Assembly (NCBI RefSeq): GCF_000186865.1
Contig: NW_008705566.1
Coordinates: 219,945-283,944, forward strand
Reading direction: 5' to 3'
From: Aureococcus anophagefferens
Lineage: Eukaryota > Sar > Pelagophyceae > Pelagomonadales > Pelagomonadaceae
DNA length: 64,000 nt
Of the stretch, positions 1-10,007 are shown piece after piece (position 1 is the first letter of the stretch; every line of letters starts with the position of its first letter). The notes under the pieces were generated by a model, which ran no database searches, was not told where the DNA came from, and saw nothing but the letters and a program-made list of their open reading frames with translations. The position numbers were made by a program, and so were the translations under genes.

Positions 1-666
1 CCAGCCGCGCGCGCGCGCGAGCGGGCCCACGTCGAGCGAGTCCTCGAGCTTCAGGACGACGTCGAAGCGGTCCTCGAGCACGCGCGCCGCGACGTCGACG
101 TGCGAGGCGTTGAGCGCGCCGACGGCCACCTCCCGGAAGACCTTGCCGCCGTTGAGCGTGCGCACGAGGAAGTTGTCGAAGTAGCCCAGCGCGTGGGCCG
201 CGTAGCGCTCGCCGACGAAGCCGAGCGCCGCGTCGCGCGGCGCGAGGCCCCGCGCCGCCGCCTTCTCGAGGAGCGCGCCGACCTCCGCGGCGTCGACGTC
301 GTTGTTCCGGAGCGTGGACCGCGCCGTGTCCAGCGGCCGCCGCAGCGTCAGCCCGTACGCGAACTCGGCGCAGCCGACGTCGCTCCGCTCGAGCGGCCGC
401 TCGACGAACGTGAACGACGCCTCGGGCTGCTCCGCCAGGAGCTCGGCCTTCTCGCGGCAGGTCCGGTCCTTGTCGAAGGCGAGGTTCCAGTTGTGCGTCG
501 CCGGCTCCAGCGGCTTCTCGCCGTTCGCCTCGGCGTGGAGCCGCAGGGACGTGCCGCCGGCGTTGTGCACGTGCAGCCAGAGCATGGGCTTGCGCCGGCA
601 GCCGCCGCGCTCCGCCGCCGCGGCGGCGCACGCGACGGCGACGCAGCAGCGAAGCGCGCGGTTCAT
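1..666 (-). CDS. Sulfotransferase-like secreted/Golgi protein, 3' truncated by window edge
   Basis: The frame is open from an ATG at 666 to the window start, giving 222 residues with no stop, so the C-terminus lies outside. The N-terminus (MNRALRCCVAVACAAAAA) resembles a signal peptide or anchor. Next comes LWLHVHNAGGTSL, which matches the 5'-phosphosulfate loop of Sulfotransfer_2-type enzymes (hydrophobic strand, H/K, then a GGTS turn). A later RRPLDTARSTL fits the 3'-phosphate segment (R-x-P...R...S). The family transfers sulfate from PAPS to glycans in the Golgi, and that role is inferred from these two motifs only. A second gene with similar features lies at 13673-14581. Confidence 0.6.
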   Translation of the reverse strand, partial: MNRALRCCVAVACAAAAAERGGCRRKPMLWLHVHNAGGTSLRLHAEANGEKPLEPATHNWNLAFDKDRTCREKAELLAEQPEASFTFVERPLERSDVGCAEFAYGLTLRRPLDTARSTLRNNDVDAAEVGALLEKAAARGLAPRDAALGFVGERYAAHALGYFDNFLVRTLNGGKVFREVAVGALNASHVDVAARVLEDRFDVVLKLEDSLDVGPLARARGW

Positions 667-1478
667 ACGGGCCTAGCGGGTCGAAGGCCCACCAATTTTT
701 TTTTGCGGACCCATGCGCTCCGCTGCTCCTGCGTGAGTGTTGGCACTGTTGGACTAGTTATTGAAGGGGGTGCGCACCCGAAGATCCCGCCCGGAGACTC
801 ACCCTGCCGTTCAAGGACTAACAGATACTACCAGAATTGGTCTCATGCGAGAGTCGACCACGGACAAAAGATCCGACGGCATCCCCCAGTGGGTGGGTGG
901 GCCCGGAGGTCGGGTTTTAAAAACCCGACGTGTACTTAAAGGGTACTTGTAACGCGCGCGCGCGCGCGCGCGGAGGCCGCGCGCGTCCCGCGTCCCGCGC
1001 CGCGCCAGGAGCCGGGAGGAGGTGCCATGGGCCACGGCGGTGTCCTCGTCGAGTCGGGCCGCGCCCGGCTTTCGTCGGCTGACCCGCGGCTGCACGGTGG
1101 CGGCTCCTGCAGCGGCACCGGCGACTCCCGGTCGAACTGCGGCGCCGCGCGGTCCCGCGCGCGCGGTGTGGCAATTCAGCGATAACCAGCGGCGCGCGAC
1201 GCGGCAACTTGAAGGCAACCAACGAAAAAGGAGCTCGCTGATTGGCCGGGAGGTGGGTGGGTGGGCGCCGGTCGCCGGCACCAAAAATCCGGCATGCCGT
1301 CGGGTATTGTTTTTTAGGTAGCCTCCTGTCTCATGTTAAAATCACTGGTCTCAATCTCCGTATGCGTCTCCGCCTCCACACCGACAATGTTGAAACTGTT
1401 GCCAGGCTGTTGGCGTGCTTGACAATGCGTCGCCTTGCTGGCGTGCGCTGCGCGATCGATTTGAGATAGGCGGATAGC
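667..1478. other. Gene-free interval with palindrome and G-rich repeats
   Basis: No convincing coding frame is present; the open frames are Arg/Ala-rich shadows. It is AT-richer than the flanking genes at 690-950 and 1300-1470. It contains a 21-base palindrome at 909-929, an alternating CG run at about 953-971, two similar GGTGGGTGGG stretches (about 890 and 1253) and a CCAAT-type motif (CTGATTGG) near 1239, upstream of the next gene. Confidence 0.5.
909..929. repeat. Perfect 10+1+10 inverted repeat
   Basis: GTCGGGTTTT and AAAACCCGAC flank a single A, so the arms pair perfectly over 10 bases. It lies between two divergently oriented genes. It could be a cruciform, a protein-binding dyad or a remnant end of a mobile element; the sequence does not decide. 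Confidence 0.55.
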
Positions 1479-2847
1479 ATGCGAGCCGCGGCCGTCGTCG
1501 CCCTGCTGGCCTGCCGCGTTGGCTGCGTCAACCTCGGCCACCAGGGCGGCTGGGTGCGCACGGCGCCGCGGCACGAGTACGGCGCGTCGTGCTGGCTCAT
1601 GAAGGCCCGCTACAATTGCCAGAACGACACGCGCAGCCCGCCGGCGGACGCCTGGGCCCACGTGCAGAACAGGGCGACGAACGCCACCTGGCGCGACTTC
1701 GTGGGCGCGCGCGGCGGCCACCTCGCGGCGGCGCGCGCGCACCGGCGGAGCGCGAACCGGACGCGGACGAACGTCGTGCTCATGGGCAACTCGTACCTGC
1801 GCCAGGTCTTCGAGGCCATGGCCTGCCGCTGGGACGCGACGATCACCGCGGGCCTCCTGCAGGTCCGTGGGCCCGAGATGCACATCGAGGACATCGCGGC
1901 GCAGAAGCGCACGAGCGTCGCCGACCGCGGCTTCCGGAGCCTCCCGTTCGGCGACGTCGCGCGGCCGTCGTGCCACGGCAACGACGCGGAGCGCTACTAC
2001 GCGCTCGGCGTGGCCCCGTCGGTCGCGGGCTGCAACGACAACCTGGCCATGGTCGAGTTCGCCAAGGACCTCCGCGCGTACTTCGTGTTCCGGCCCTGGT
2101 CCTACGAGGAGGACGCGATCGACGTGCTGCGCGCGCTCGACCTCAAGGCGCGCGACGTCGACGTCCTCGTCTGCAACGAGTACTGCGGGCTCGTCGCGCC
2201 CCCGAAGCGCGCCTTCGGCCTGACCACGGAGGAGGCCGTGCTCGGCGAGCGGCGCGACGCGTTCCGGGCCGCGCTCGGCCGCCGGTCCGGCGACGCGGGA
2301 CCGACGTTCGTCGACTTCGACCGCGTGCGCCGCACGGCGCCTTTCGACGAAACGCAACGCGGGCGAGGACCGTCGCGCGTCGCAGGTCCGGGCGACGCTG
2401 AAGGCGCAGATGAAGCGCGACGTCGGCCACGCGTACGGCGCGACGAACGCGGTCCTCCGGGACGACAACCACCCGTGCCTGCCGGGCATCCCCGACGACG
2501 AGGTGGACATCCTCTTCAGCGCCCTCGCGGACCGGGGCCACGCGCAGCGCCTCGGCTACGTGCCCGCGCACAAGGAGGAGTTCTGGCGCGCGCCGCCGCC
2601 GGAGGACGCGCGGCGCGCCACATCCACGACGAAGGCCCCCGAGCTCAAGGGCCGCTGCGGCCGGGCCGCGCTCGCGGAGGAGAAGAAGTGCAACAAGAAA
2701 GAGCGGTGCAAGTGGGTCTTCGGTTCGCACGCGTGCATGTCCGACTGCACGCTCAAGAACGAGGAGGAGTGCGACAAAAAGCACCACTGCACGTACAACG
2801 AGAAGAGGGGCTGCAAGCCCAAGAAGCACGAGGCGCCGTCGCGGTAA
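1479..2847 (+). CDS. Secreted protein with GNSYLR motif and Cys-rich tail; frame break near 2345
   Basis: The ATG at 1479 opens a signal-peptide-like start (MRAAAVVALLACRVGCV). About 285 residues follow, including VVLMGNSYLRQVFEAMAC, which recalls the GDS/GNS block of SGNH or acyl-esterase-like folds; this is a weak resemblance. Near 2340-2355 the coding signal jumps to another frame, which then runs through KRNAGEDRRASQVRATLK to a stop at 2845-2847. That second part ends in a Lys-rich tail with about eight cysteines (CNKKERCKWVF...CDKKHHC). The two parts read as one protein if a single base is gained or lost there, so a sequencing indel or a recent mutation is likely. I do not recognise the family. 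Confidence 0.6.
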
Positions 2848-2902
2848 TGGTGTACTGCAACATTGGCGTCGTCGGGTTATGCTGGTTTGTACCCTCTTGA
2901 AT

Positions 2903-4432
2903 ATGGCGGCCCCTCGCATCATTCTGGCTGGCCTGTCCATCGTCCTGGCCGGCGCCGACGACTCGCTGCGCCTCGCGGCCATCAGCGGCTCCTTCGATGG
3001 CTGGGACGCGGCCCAGGCCCTCGCCGAGGTGCAGCCCGACGTCGACCGCCTCGTCGCCCACTGCGCGGCGCGGCGCACGTCGTTCACGAATAAGGTCGTC
3101 GCCTACGCCGACACGCGGGCGAAGGGCCCGCGGAATCTCGCCCTGGCCGTCGTCGCGCTCGCGCAGCTCCTCGAGTCCGGCGTCGTCGGCGCCGCGGCGC
3201 GCGCCGCGGCCTACGACGAGATGATGGACCTGGCGCTGCTCCTCAACGGCACGTTCGTCGACATGTACGGAACCGTCGAGGAGAAATCCATGCGCGGCTG
3301 GCCCTTCGTGATCAAGGGGACGACGCCCGAGTTCGACAGCTACCAGGGCGGCCACGTCGCGGAGGCCGTCGCGCTCGCCGCGGAGCAGGCGGCCGTCGCG
3401 GGCGCCCGCGGCACGGCGGCGAGCCTCGCGGGCGCCGTCGCCGCGTTCCTCCACGACGGCTTCCTCACGGGCGACCCGGAGCGGACCAAGGTGGCGTCGC
3501 CGGGCGTCGTGGTCTACGTGCCGGACTTTTCGAGCGACGGCCGCCGGGCGCGCTGGGCCGAGCACCACGGCCACACGCCGATCGACTGCCTCGGCGAGCC
3601 CCAGGCGCTGAACCACGGCCTCATGGCCGCCCAGGCCGGCGTCGCCCTGCTCCGCGCGCACGCCGCGATCGACTGGGACGGGGCCCGCTGGGCGGTCGCG
3701 GACGCGGACGGCGCGCCGCTCGGCCGCGAAACCTTCGTCGCGGACCTCGAGGCCTTCGTCGAGGCGTCGACGAAGACGCTCCGGCGCGCGCTCAAGAAGA
3801 AGCGGACGAAGGCCAAGGCCGCGGACCGCTACGAGGGCCCCGTCGGCACGGCCTGGTACAAGTGGCGGTACCGCGACGTTTCCGGCTGCGAGGCGTACGC
3901 GGGCTCGCCGATCAAGGATAGGTGGGAAGACGTGGGCCACTCGCTCTACGAGGCCGAGTACGTCGCCAAGGTCCGCGCGCTCGGCGCGCGCTACTACGGG
4001 TCGAGCAAGCGCTTCGGCCTCCGGCGCAAGCACGTGCGGCGCCTGCTCGTGACGTGCCTCAACCGCCTCGTCCGCGACCGCGCCGCGGTCGGCGGCGCGC
4101 GCTTCGCCTGCGACGTCCACGGCTCGGTCACGAATGAGAAGAGCTGCCGGCTCGGGCGCCAGGAGAGCGAGCGCCACCTCTACATGCCCAACCACCTCGC
4201 CCTCGCGACGGCCGCGCGCGACGACCCCAAGGCTCGCTGCGACGCGCTCAGCCTCGTCGACGTCGTGCTGCCGCTGTTCTTGGAGGGCCACGCCGACTTC
4301 CACGCCCACGGGCCTGAGGGCGTCGGCGGCATCTGCGACAAAGGCTCGCTCATCTCGGCGCTCATCGACGCGAAGTACCACTTCTACTGGTACGAGCACG
4401 GCCGCGCCGCGTGCCTCGCGTCCTCGCGATGA
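2903..4432 (+). CDS. Secreted protein of unknown function, alpha-helical
   Basis: The start is taken at 2903 (MAAPRIILAGLSIVLAGA), which gives a clean signal peptide; an in-frame alternative-codon start at 2879 lies upstream. The 509-residue product has many short helical Ala-rich segments, a basic stretch RRALKKKRTKAKAADR, and then YKWRYRDVSGCEAY and WEDVGHSLYEAEY. The W-R-Y-R-D and E-D-x-G-H pattern resembles (alpha/alpha)6-toroid polysaccharide-active proteins, but the resemblance is loose and I assign no activity. It converges on the RGS gene, with 19 bases between stops. Confidence 0.6.
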   Translation: MAAPRIILAGLSIVLAGADDSLRLAAISGSFDGWDAAQALAEVQPDVDRLVAHCAARRTSFTNKVVAYADTRAKGPRNLALAVVALAQLLESGVVGAAARAAAYDEMMDLALLLNGTFVDMYGTVEEKSMRGWPFVIKGTTPEFDSYQGGHVAEAVALAAEQAAVAGARGTAASLAGAVAAFLHDGFLTGDPERTKVASPGVVVYVPDFSSDGRRARWAEHHGHTPIDCLGEPQALNHGLMAAQAGVALLRAHAAIDWDGARWAVADADGAPLGRETFVADLEAFVEASTKTLRRALKKKRTKAKAADRYEGPVGTAWYKWRYRDVSGCEAYAGSPIKDRWEDVGHSLYEAEYVAKVRALGARYYGSSKRFGLRRKHVRRLLVTCLNRLVRDRAAVGGARFACDVHGSVTNEKSCRLGRQESERHLYMPNHLALATAARDDPKARCDALSLVDVVLPLFLEGHADFHAHGPEGVGGICDKGSLISALIDAKYHFYWYEHGRAACLASSR

Positions 4433-4451
4433 ATTCGGTTCGAATTAACAG

Positions 4452-5513
4452 TTACGACCAGCTCCCCCGCCGGTCGCGGCGCGGCGTCGCCCACTCGCGC
4501 CAGGCGTCGGACCGCTGGAAGCGCGTGAAGATGTCGAACAAGACCTCCCGCTTGATGTCGTCCGACGCGCCCTCGAGGTCGACAAGGGACACGGGCGTGG
4601 CGTCCCGCAGCGCGGCCCTCGCCGCGGCGACGCGCCGGCTCGACACGTTCACGGAGCGATCCGACTCCGGGTCGAGGAACTCATCGAAGAACCGCTTGGC
4701 GCTCTCGTGGGGCACGCGCTCGGCCTCGTCGCAGCACCGCCGGAGCTCCGCGAGCGCGCGCACAAAGTCCAGTAACTCTTTCGCGTGCTCGCGCTCGACG
4801 AAGTCCTCGAGGAGCCGCGAGGTCTCCGGGTGGCACAGCGTGCGTTCGAGATCCCACTCGGCGGCGTCGACGGGCGCGTCGACGGCCGCGAGGATGGGCT
4901 CCGGCGCCCACGTGCCCCGCCGCTCGCGGCCGCGGCCGAAGACGCGGCCGTCGCCGCCCCGCCGCTCGCGGCCGCGGCCGAAGACGCAGCCGTCCGCGAA
5001 GAACGCGCAGCGCTGGTCGTCCTCGGCTTGGGGCGCCTCGGCGTCGAGCCGGTCGCGCTCCTGCTCGCAGCGCCAGAGCGCGTCGCCCCGCGCGATCTCC
5101 TCGTACTCGTGGAGCCCGATCGCACTCGTGATGTAGAGGCGATAGGCCTTCTTCAACGCGATGGAGGCCGCGGGCGACGGCGGCGCCACGGCGGCGCGGT
5201 CGCGGTCGACGGTGTCGAGGCTGTCGACGTTGATCCTCGTCTCGAAGCGGTGGCGCGCGTCGCTCTCGATGAGGACGGCGTGCTGTTCCGGAGTTATCTG
5301 ACCGGAGGCGAGGAGCTTGTCGGCCGACGCCGCGGCGGCGGAGCGCTGCGCCTCGCGAGGACCCCGGGGCATGCGGATCGCGGCCTGCTGACGCGCGGCG
5401 CCCATGGTGTTGGCTTCCCGAGGCTGCCCACGCACGGCGCGATCGGGATTCTCGGCCAATTGCGCGCTTTTCGAGTTTTCGGCTGCAATATCGGCCTGCG
5501 ACCTCGACGGCAT
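4452..5513 (-). CDS. RGS-domain protein
   Basis: 353 residues from an ATG at 5513. The C-terminal third fits an RGS fold: TLCHPETSRLLEDFVEREH (helices 3-4), KELLDFVRALAEL, then SAKRFFDEFLDPESDRSVNVS and a final helix ending IFTRFQRSDAWREW. RGS domains speed GTP hydrolysis on G-alpha subunits at membranes. A 42-base unit is duplicated in tandem (about 4910-4995), encoding VFGRGRERRGGDGR followed by VFGRGRERRG. The N-terminal 150 residues are unassigned. The gene is divergent from the PX gene, with only 44 bases between start codons. Confidence 0.75.
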   Translation of the reverse strand: MPSRSQADIAAENSKSAQLAENPDRAVRGQPREANTMGAARQQAAIRMPRGPREAQRSAAAASADKLLASGQITPEQHAVLIESDARHRFETRINVDSLDTVDRDRAAVAPPSPAASIALKKAYRLYITSAIGLHEYEEIARGDALWRCEQERDRLDAEAPQAEDDQRCAFFADGCVFGRGRERRGGDGRVFGRGRERRGTWAPEPILAAVDAPVDAAEWDLERTLCHPETSRLLEDFVEREHAKELLDFVRALAELRRCCDEAERVPHESAKRFFDEFLDPESDRSVNVSSRRVAAARAALRDATPVSLVDLEGASDDIKREVLFDIFTRFQRSDAWREWATPRRDRRGSWS

Positions 5514-5557
5514 GCGACGGAACAGCTAGAGGCAGCCCCCGCGCGCGCTTCCCGCCC
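5514..5557. promoter_or_regulatory. Shared divergent promoter interval (RGS / PX genes)
   Basis: The start codons of two divergent genes are 44 bases apart, so their core promoters or 5' UTRs must overlap. No TATA-like box is visible; the spacer is GC-rich. Confidence 0.4.
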
Positions 5558-6580
5558 ATGGCCGCGCTGGCGCGGTTCAGCGAGGAGGACGCCTGCTGGT
5601 GGCTCGACGAGTCGGCGACTTTGACCATCCTGCGGAAGGACGACGACAGCCACCCGCTCTACCGCATCGTCATCTCGTCCGCGGCCGACGCCGAGGAGCG
5701 GCGGTTCCTGCAGAGCGACTTCGTCAAGTTCAGCAAGCTGCGCGACGCCCAGAAGACCGTGGAGCGGGTGCTGGCGCCGCGCGGCGCCTTCCCGCCGTCC
5801 TACGCGAAGTCGCGCTTCGGCGCGTCGCTGTCGCGGAAGGAGCTGGAGAAGCGCACGGGCCTGCTCGAGGACTACCTCGCGGGCGCCCTGCGGTCGACGG
5901 CGTCGAGCGACGACCAGCCCTCGGAGGCCGACCGGTCGGCGCTCCTCGAGGCCCTGCGGCTCGCGGAGGTCGACGAGGTCGACGAGGCCGCCGTCGCGGA
6001 CGCGGCCCGGCGCCGCGCGGAGTCGTTCTCCAGCGACGGCTCCGGGGACCGGCGCATGGTCAAGTCCTTCTCGACGGCGGCGCGGGGGTCCGCGCGGCTC
6101 GCCGAGGAGGACACGCGGCCCAAGTCGGAGACGGCCGCGGCGGCGGCGGCGAAGAAGCGCGGGCTCGGGTCCGCGCGGTTCTCGCTGTCGGGCTTCGCGA
6201 AGCGCGAGAGCGAGGTCGGTGGCGCCGACGAGCACTGCCTCGCGCACCTCGCGTCCGGGCCCGTCGGCGTCGCGTTCGCGCCGGACAAGTGGCCGCCGAC
6301 GGTCTCGGCCGTCACCGACGCGCGGCTCAACGTCCGCCCGGGCGACGTCGTCACCAAGGCGACGGTGCGCGACGAGGGCAAGGTCGTCGAGACGGACTGC
6401 GCCCTCCTCACGGGCGACCAGCTCGAGCTCATCCTCGCCGCGGACGACCACGCGAAGGGCCGCGTGCTCCACGTCCAAAAGGCCCGCGCCGCCGAGGCCC
6501 GCGGCTCGACCAAGGCCAAGGGGCTCTGGGGATCCGCCCTGCGGAAGACGGCCCTCGTAGCCGCCCTGAAGAGGAAGTAA
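5558..6580 (+). CDS. PX-domain (phosphoinositide-binding) protein
   Basis: 340 residues. Residues about 20-115 match a Phox-homology domain: LYRIVISSAADAEERRFLQ (strand pair), SDFVKFSKL (the RR-y-SDF-L position, with FLQ in place of the usual Arg pair), FPPSYAKSRFG (the P-x-x-P loop) and RTGLLEDYLAGAL (the final helix). PX domains bind PI3P on endosomes. Substitutions at the basic positions make lipid binding uncertain. The middle is Ser/Ala-rich. The last 120 residues form a separate conserved-looking module (VGVAFAPDKWPPTVSAVTDA...VRPGDVVTKATV) with PDZ-like flavour, which I do not assign. The stop is 4 bases from that of the convergent ankyrin gene. Confidence 0.7.
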   Translation: MAALARFSEEDACWWLDESATLTILRKDDDSHPLYRIVISSAADAEERRFLQSDFVKFSKLRDAQKTVERVLAPRGAFPPSYAKSRFGASLSRKELEKRTGLLEDYLAGALRSTASSDDQPSEADRSALLEALRLAEVDEVDEAAVADAARRRAESFSSDGSGDRRMVKSFSTAARGSARLAEEDTRPKSETAAAAAAKKRGLGSARFSLSGFAKRESEVGGADEHCLAHLASGPVGVAFAPDKWPPTVSAVTDARLNVRPGDVVTKATVRDEGKVVETDCALLTGDQLELILAADDHAKGRVLHVQKARAAEARGSTKAKGLWGSALRKTALVAALKRK

Positions 6581-6584
6581 AGCC

Positions 6585-7295
6585 TTAGTCGTCGCGGGCG
6601 CTGTGCCAGAACGTGAGGACGAGCGAAAAGATGTCGTCGGGGACGTCCTTGCGGAGGAAGAGCCGCTCGTGCGCGCGGACGCTCGACGACGGCGCCGCGC
6701 GGCCGCGCTCGCGGAGGGCCGGGAGGCGCCGGCGGAGGGCGAGGAGCTCCTTGCGCGGGGCGTTGACGTAGGGGAGCCAGCCGCCCGCGGCGCGGACGGC
6801 GGCGAGGAAGTCGGCCGTGGTCGTGTGGTCGTAGGCTCGCGCGCGGGCCTCGGGGTCGTCGCCGTCGTTGTTGCGCGCGTCCAGCGACGCGCCGCGACTC
6901 AGGAGAAGCTTGCACATCTTGGAATTATTGCGCCGGGCTGCGAAGTGCAGCGCGGTGTCGCTTGTCCCCGCGCGATCGTTGACCCGCGCGCCCGCGTCGA
7001 GCAGCAGGACTGCTGTGTCAGAATGGCCCCAATGAGCGGCGGTGTGCAGTGGCGTCAAGCCGAGGCTTGGGTAACCCAAGTGGACGTCGGCGCCGCGTTC
7101 CAGAAGCCAAGATAGGGCCGAGAACCAGCCCTCTCGCGCTGCAAAAAACAGGCGCGTCGGTCCATGTGATGCATCCTCGATGCGCACACCGCCATCCCCG
7201 TCTAATGTCACGTCAACTAGCGCATCGAGATCGCCGCCCGAAGCGTGATAGCGCGCAGTTTGGTCGATGAACGAACGCTCTCGAGAGCCGACCAT
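6585..7295 (-). CDS. Ankyrin-repeat protein, paralogue 1 of 4
   Basis: The start at 7295 (MVGSRERSFIDQTARYHAS) is chosen because the paralogue at 27431 begins identically; an alternative-codon start lies 51 bases upstream. The 236 residues hold a leader, about four ankyrin repeats (TPLHTAAHWGHSDTAVLLLD and TALHFAARRNNSKMCKLLLS are clear) and a conserved C-terminal block: GGWLPYVNAPRKELLALR, RLPALRERGRAAPSSS, and VPDDIFSLVLTFWHSARDD. Ankyrin repeats bind proteins; the C-terminal block is family-specific and its role is unknown. About 30 bases just upstream (CAGCCCGAGTCTC and flanks) are shared with the 27431 gene, so the duplication included 5' sequence. Confidence 0.85.
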   Translation of the reverse strand: MVGSRERSFIDQTARYHASGGDLDALVDVTLDGDGGVRIEDASHGPTRLFFAAREGWFSALSWLLERGADVHLGYPSLGLTPLHTAAHWGHSDTAVLLLDAGARVNDRAGTSDTALHFAARRNNSKMCKLLLSRGASLDARNNDGDDPEARARAYDHTTTADFLAAVRAAGGWLPYVNAPRKELLALRRRLPALRERGRAAPSSSVRAHERLFLRKDVPDDIFSLVLTFWHSARDD

Positions 7296-7474
7296 CGTGA
7301 GACTCGGGCTGCTCGGGCTATTGTTGAACCGCTTCAAGCAAGCCATGTTCTATCTCCAGTGGCATTTTGCGAGTGCTTCTCTCCCAGCCACTCCGCGCGG
7401 ATCCGCCCGCGCCGTGCTGCCTCGCGAGCCGCTTCTCCACGCCCGCGCGGTCCTCGGAACCCCCCTTTCCGACG

Positions 7475-9811
7475 ATGGCGCCGCGGCCGTCCATCGCCTA
7501 CAATGTCATCAGCTCCTTTCGCGAGACGTCTTTCACGGCGTCGCTGGACGCGCCGCAGGAGGCGGACGAGAACACGCGGAGTCCGAACCCGTTCCGCAAC
7601 GTCGCGAGCTCGCTGCTCCAGATGAAGAACTTCCGCTACTCGCCGGCGCCCGCCGCCGACGGCGGCGACGCGCAGATGAAGAAGGAGGCGCGCGCGGCGT
7701 GGTTCGTCGAGGACGCGATGATCGGCGTCTTCGACCCCGTGGGCATGCTCAAGAAGCGCCTCGAGCACCGCGAGCTCTACGTGCGCTACGAGAACATGGT
7801 GCACCCGGAGCGCCTCATCTGCGTGCTCCTGCTCACGGTCGTGAGCTTCGTCGAGATCCCGCTCTGGTGCCTCGAGCGCCGGTCGGACGTCTTCGCCTGG
7901 GAGGACGCGCGCGCGCTCTGCGCCGCGCCGGGCCGCGTCTACCTGTCGGGCACGGACTACCTGCCCGTCGGCGCGACGCTCCTGGCCGAGTTCGCGTGCG
8001 TCGGGTACCTCGCGACGCTCGTCGGCATGGAGGCGGCGTTCGGCTTCCGGGACGGCGCGCGCTTCCGCGCCCGCGCCGCGGCGACGGCGGCCTACGCCGC
8101 GGACTGCGTGCTCTTCCTCGTCGCGGAGGTCGGCTTCGGATCGCACCCGGCCTTCCGCTTCGCGCCGTACCTGCGCGTCGCGCTGCTCGCGGTGAACGTG
8201 ACGGCGATCTACGAGTCCTTCGAGGCCGTCGTCGCGCTGCTGCCCGCGTTCTTCAACGTGTCGGCGCTGCTGGCGCTGTGCGTGGGCATCTCCGGGTGGC
8301 TCGCGGCGATCACGTTCGACGACCTCGACTTCGAGAACCGCGAGGGCGTCGACGTCAACGACGGCTTCGACAGTTTAGGGACGTCGATCTACACCATGTT
8401 CTTCGTGTCGACGACGGCGAACTTCCCGGACCAGATGCTGCCGTCCTTCACCTACCGGCGGACCTTCGGCCTCTTCTTCTTCATCTACGTGCTGCTCGCG
8501 GTCTTCATCTTCCTGAACCTGATCCTCGCCGTCGTCTACAACGAGTACTCGGACTTCGTCAAGGGCCGGGTCATCGAGGCGAACCGGAACCGCGCCCGGG
8601 GCCTCAACGAGGCGTTCAAGCTCCTCGCGGACGCCAAGGGCGACGACGGGAGCCCGCAGATCTCGCGCGACGCCTTCGAGAAGCTCGTCGAGCACACGAA
8701 CGACGTGGAGCGCGTGCCCCGCGTGGAAGCGGGCGAGGTCGCCTTCTTCTTCTCCATCATGGACGACGACAAGTCCGGCGCGATCTCCAAGGCCGAGTTC
8801 TACGACGTCTGCGACATCCTGCAGTACTCGTTCGTCAAGGTGCGGACGACGACGTGGCTCCAGCGAAACCGGCCGGACGTCGCCGCGTCGGAGGAGTACG
8901 CCCGGCTCGAGGCCTTCGTGAGATCGCCCCTCTTCCCCCGCGTCTCCATGGCCGTCCTGCTCCTCAACACGGCCGTCGTCTTCCTCTCGTCGTACCTCGA
9001 CCTCGCGGACACGCTGACGCCCGGCGGCGAGGAGGCCTTCGCCGTCGTGGAGATGCTCTTCTCCATCGCCTACGCGGCGCTGCTGGCGGCCCAGCTCGCC
9101 GTCGAGCCCTTCGACGAGTTCTGGCTCCACACGTCGAACCGCTTCGACGCGACGGTGACGGTCGTGCTCTTCGGCGCGGCGGTCTTCTGGGCGCTGCCCT
9201 TCGTCGACGTGTCGCGGGACGTGCTCCACCGCCTGACCATCCTGCGCCTCGGCCGGCTCCTCACGGTCCTGAACCAGGTCGACCGCTTCCGCCTCATCTG
9301 CGAGTGCGTCGCGAAGATCGTCCCCGCGTCCACGGGCGTCGTCGGCGTCCTCTTCTGCGCCGGCGCGCTCTGGTCCGGCGCCGGCGTCCAACTCTTCGGG
9401 GGGCTCGTCTACGACGGCAACGGCGCGCTCGAGGGCTCCGACTACCTCGACAGCCACTACGACGTGCTCAACTTCAACGACTTCGCGATGGGCTTCCTGC
9501 CGCTCTTCGCCATGGTCACGTCCGGCGGGCCCTACACGGAGTTCGTCGAGGCGCTCAACGACGTCTCCGGCGCCAAGGGCGCGGGCTACTACTTCTTCGT
9601 CTCCTTCTACGTCGTCGGCGTCCTCATCTTCTTCAACGTCTTCTCGGCCTTCGTCATCGACGCGTTCCTCAGCCAGTACACGGAGGCGCGCGCGCTCGCC
9701 CACGACGACGAGGCCGACACCCTCGACCAGTCCTGCGTCGAGGAGGGGTACCGCATCGTCGCCACGCGCCGCTCCGCGCAGAACGACGTCTACCGCGCCA
9801 TGTTCCTCGAG

Positions 9812-9846
<35 letters not shown>

Positions 9847-9865
9847 GGGCGGCGTGATCAACTAG
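7475..9865 (+). CDS. Two-pore-type voltage-gated cation channel with EF-hand
   Basis: The start is at 7475 (MAPRPSIAYNVISS). The 796 residues contain two six-helix channel repeats joined by a Ca-binding linker. Repeat I ends in a pore segment TSIYTMFFVSTTANFPDQM followed by an S6 ending IFLNLILAVVYNEYSDF. This resembles the TPC filter I and S6. The linker has an EF-hand loop DDDKSGAISKAE near residue 429. Repeat II has an S4 with spaced Arg (LTILRLGRLLTVLNQVDRFR), a second pore at FLPLFAMVTSGGPYTEFV and an S6 (IFFNVFSAFVIDAFLSQYTE). The C-terminus has a run of Asp. TPCs are endolysosomal or vacuolar Ca2+/Na+ channels; location here is inferred from the family. It is intronless. Confidence 0.85.
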
Positions 9866-9989
9866 GCGCCCCGGCCCTGTAAACGTCTTTTGCTGCGCGA
9901 GGCGTCGCGCGCCTTTCGCCCGCGAGCGGCGCGGCGAGCGGTGCTCGAGCGACTCGTTGTCGTCACGCAAACCAAAGCCGCGGCGGGAG

Positions 9990-10007
9990 AAGCCGGGCTT
10001 TGCTCCG
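9990..10007 (+). repeat. Outer inverted repeat, left arm
   Basis: AAGCCGGGCTTTGCTCCG here is the exact reverse complement of 12109-12126. The two arms enclose 2.1 kb. Confidence 0.6.
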
